NCBI GenBank assembly: GCA_046160485.1
Contig: JBJXGV010000010.1
Span: 62,001 to 126,000 of the forward strand
DNA from: JBJXGV01 sp046160485
GTDB taxonomy: Bacteria; Orphanbacterota; Orphanbacteria; JBJXGV01
Length of the DNA stretch: 64,000 nt
Direction of reading: 5' to 3'
Made by a program: the position numbers and the translations under genes. Shown here one piece after another: positions 62,909 to 64,000 of the stretch (position 1 is its first letter; each line of letters opens with the position of its first letter). The notes under the pieces were generated by a model. It was not told the DNA's origin. It searched no databases and saw only the letters and a list, made by a program, of their open reading frames with translations.

Positions 62909-64000
62909 CTACTGCTTCTGCTGGTAGCGCGACTGGTATTCCTTCTTGAGCGCATCGACTTCTTGCGCCGTGAGGCCCTTGAGCCAGAGGTGCGAGTCGC
63001 CCTCGAGCAACTCCGCCACGCGCGCCGCGTACTTCTCGCCCATCGCCTCCGACTTCGCCTCCGCCGTTTCGACGACCTCCGGGAGGAACTTCGCGTAGAA
63101 GTGTTTCGCGACCTCGTACATGCCGTGCCAATGCGTGTAGTCGGGGCCCATCATCGATGCGCCGTGCCGCGCGCGGCGCCCCTCGTGATGCCACAGCTCG
63201 TAGAACGTCCACTGCAGATTCGTGCCGAACGGAGAGCGCGGGTTGAGCACGCCGTCGGCGTGCAGCGAATCCATCATCGCCTTCGCCGGCTTCGCGAACT
63301 TGTCGTTGTAGAGGACGACGAGATCGTCGAACTGCTCGTAGAAGTTGTCGACGTGTGTCGTCGCGTGGCAACTCGCGCACATCTGCTTCATCTCGTTGCG
63401 GCGGTCGTCCCACATGCGAACGCGCGCGACCTTGCGCGGCACGTCGCGCGACTTCATCACGTCGTTCTCGACGTACTTCTCCTGCGTCGTCACTGTGTCG
63501 CCGACCTTCGGCAGCGGCCGCGTGTCGGGGTAATCCTCTTTGAAGCCGTCCTCGAAGACGACGAGGTTGAGCTTCGTCGAAACGATCGGCCGCAGCGTCC
63601 ACGAAATCCGCTCGCCGACGTCGTGGCTGTTGCCGGCGACGGTTCCGTCTGCGGTGACGTAGCCGCTCATGTGGCACGTCGCGCACGTCGGCGCCGCGGA
63701 GTAGTCGCGCCCGAGGATCCAGTCGCCCTCCTTGTCGAGCGCCATCCGCTCGCGGTTCGCCGCGAACGCGATCCCGTGCTTCGACTCGTTGAAGATCTCG
63801 ATCTGCGGATGGTCGGGCCCCATGTGGCACTTGCCGCAGTTCTCGGGGCTGCGCGCGAGCTTCGCGTTGAAGTCGTGGCGCGAGTGGCACGCGTGGCACG
63901 AGCCCTTCGAGCCGTCGGGGTTGAGCCGCCCCATCCCTGAGTTCGGCCACGTGTCCGCGTCGAGCACCGGCTTGTTCTCCGGGCCTGTGCGCAGGGTCTT
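62909..64000 (-). CDS. Multiheme c-type cytochrome, hydroxylamine-oxidoreductase-like (5' end outside window)
   Basis: The frame is open to the window edge, so the signal peptide and first hemes are missing. The visible ~363 residues hold four CxxCH heme sites: CHACH, CGKCH, CATCH and CASCH. Additional histidines that could be distal ligands lie in SRHDFN, DHPQ, SKHGIAF, WHHEG and HWHGMYEVAKHFY. The order and text between hemes (GRLNPDGSKGSCHACHSRH, NESKHGIAF, TCHMSG) resemble octaheme hydroxylamine oxidoreductase/reductase-type proteins. It would act in the periplasm in nitrogen-compound redox chemistry; direction and substrate cannot be read from this part. Confidence 0.8.
   Translation of the reverse strand, partial: KTLRTGPENKPVLDADTWPNSGMGRLNPDGSKGSCHACHSRHDFNAKLARSPENCGKCHMGPDHPQIEIFNESKHGIAFAANRERMALDKEGDWILGRDYSAAPTCATCHMSGYVTADGTVAGNSHDVGERISWTLRPIVSTKLNLVVFEDGFKEDYPDTRPLPKVGDTVTTQEKYVENDVMKSRDVPRKVARVRMWDDRRNEMKQMCASCHATTHVDNFYEQFDDLVVLYNDKFAKPAKAMMDSLHADGVLNPRSPFGTNLQWTFYELWHHEGRRARHGASMMGPDYTHWHGMYEVAKHFYAKFLPEVVETAEAKSEAMGEKYAARVAELLEGDSHLWLKGLTAQEVDALKKEYQSRYQQKQ

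Overview
The window is a high-GC, gene-dense segment of a Gram-negative bacterial chromosome. Evidence for an outer membrane is a TonB-dependent receptor, a beta-barrel protein, two RND permeases and periplasmic adaptors. Secreted VCBS/FG-GAP and LamG-type proteins end in FlgD-like Ig sorting domains. Together with several ECF sigma modules, a Ser/Thr kinase with DWG in place of DFG, DUF255 and LemA/TPM proteins and a multiheme cytochrome, this points to the FCB superphylum (Candidatus Eisenbacteria or Gemmatimonadota-like). That placement is inference from gene content; no rRNA or tRNA gene is visible.

Layout. 0-9.5 kb (+): NCS1 nucleobase transporter, GT-C membrane protein, a D-glutamate dgcN-dgcA pair, a polysaccharide deacetylase and a TonB-dependent receptor, largely linked by 4-nt start/stop overlaps. 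9.5-11.8 kb (+): ECF sigma, zinc-finger anti-sigma and outer-membrane protein, with a shared 12-bp element before the sigma and the membrane-protein gene. 11.8-18.7 kb (-): two TPM proteins and LemA, a DUF1579 protein, a small membrane protein, a Ser/Thr kinase with its ECF sigma, and a VCBS-repeat protein. 18.7-21.6 kb: SRPBCC protein, an ECF sigma overlapping a membrane-tethered YCII protein, and a secreted protein. 21.6-31.1 kb: flippase, TMTC-like TPR protein, phospholipase D, DUF255 thioredoxin-domain protein, class II amidotransferase and a sulfatase-fold enzyme.

31.1-44.8 kb is an AT-richer, looser accessory region. It holds a Cys-rich small protein, a 1204-residue secreted protein with four long tandem repeats, and the most unusual set in the window: a membrane-anchored Lon-like (S16) protease with a C-terminal VCBS-like domain, overlapping an ECF sigma gene, followed by a zinc-finger protein whose reading continues in the +1 frame. 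It faces two DUF3857/transglutaminase genes, one with an intact catalytic triad and one that looks inactive. I read this as a candidate signal-transduction system based on regulated proteolysis.

44.8-53.2 kb (-): an operon of adaptor, ABC ATPase, two FtsX/MacB permeases, an active and an inactive M16 peptidase, and a glycosyltransferase. 53.3-62.7 kb (-): a small Ser-rich secreted protein, an OmpR-type regulator without a kinase, and an RND efflux operon (adaptor plus two tandem permeases). The first permease carries a small palindromic element in its coding sequence. 62.9-64 kb (-): the 3' part of a hydroxylamine-oxidoreductase-like multiheme cytochrome c gene that runs off the window.
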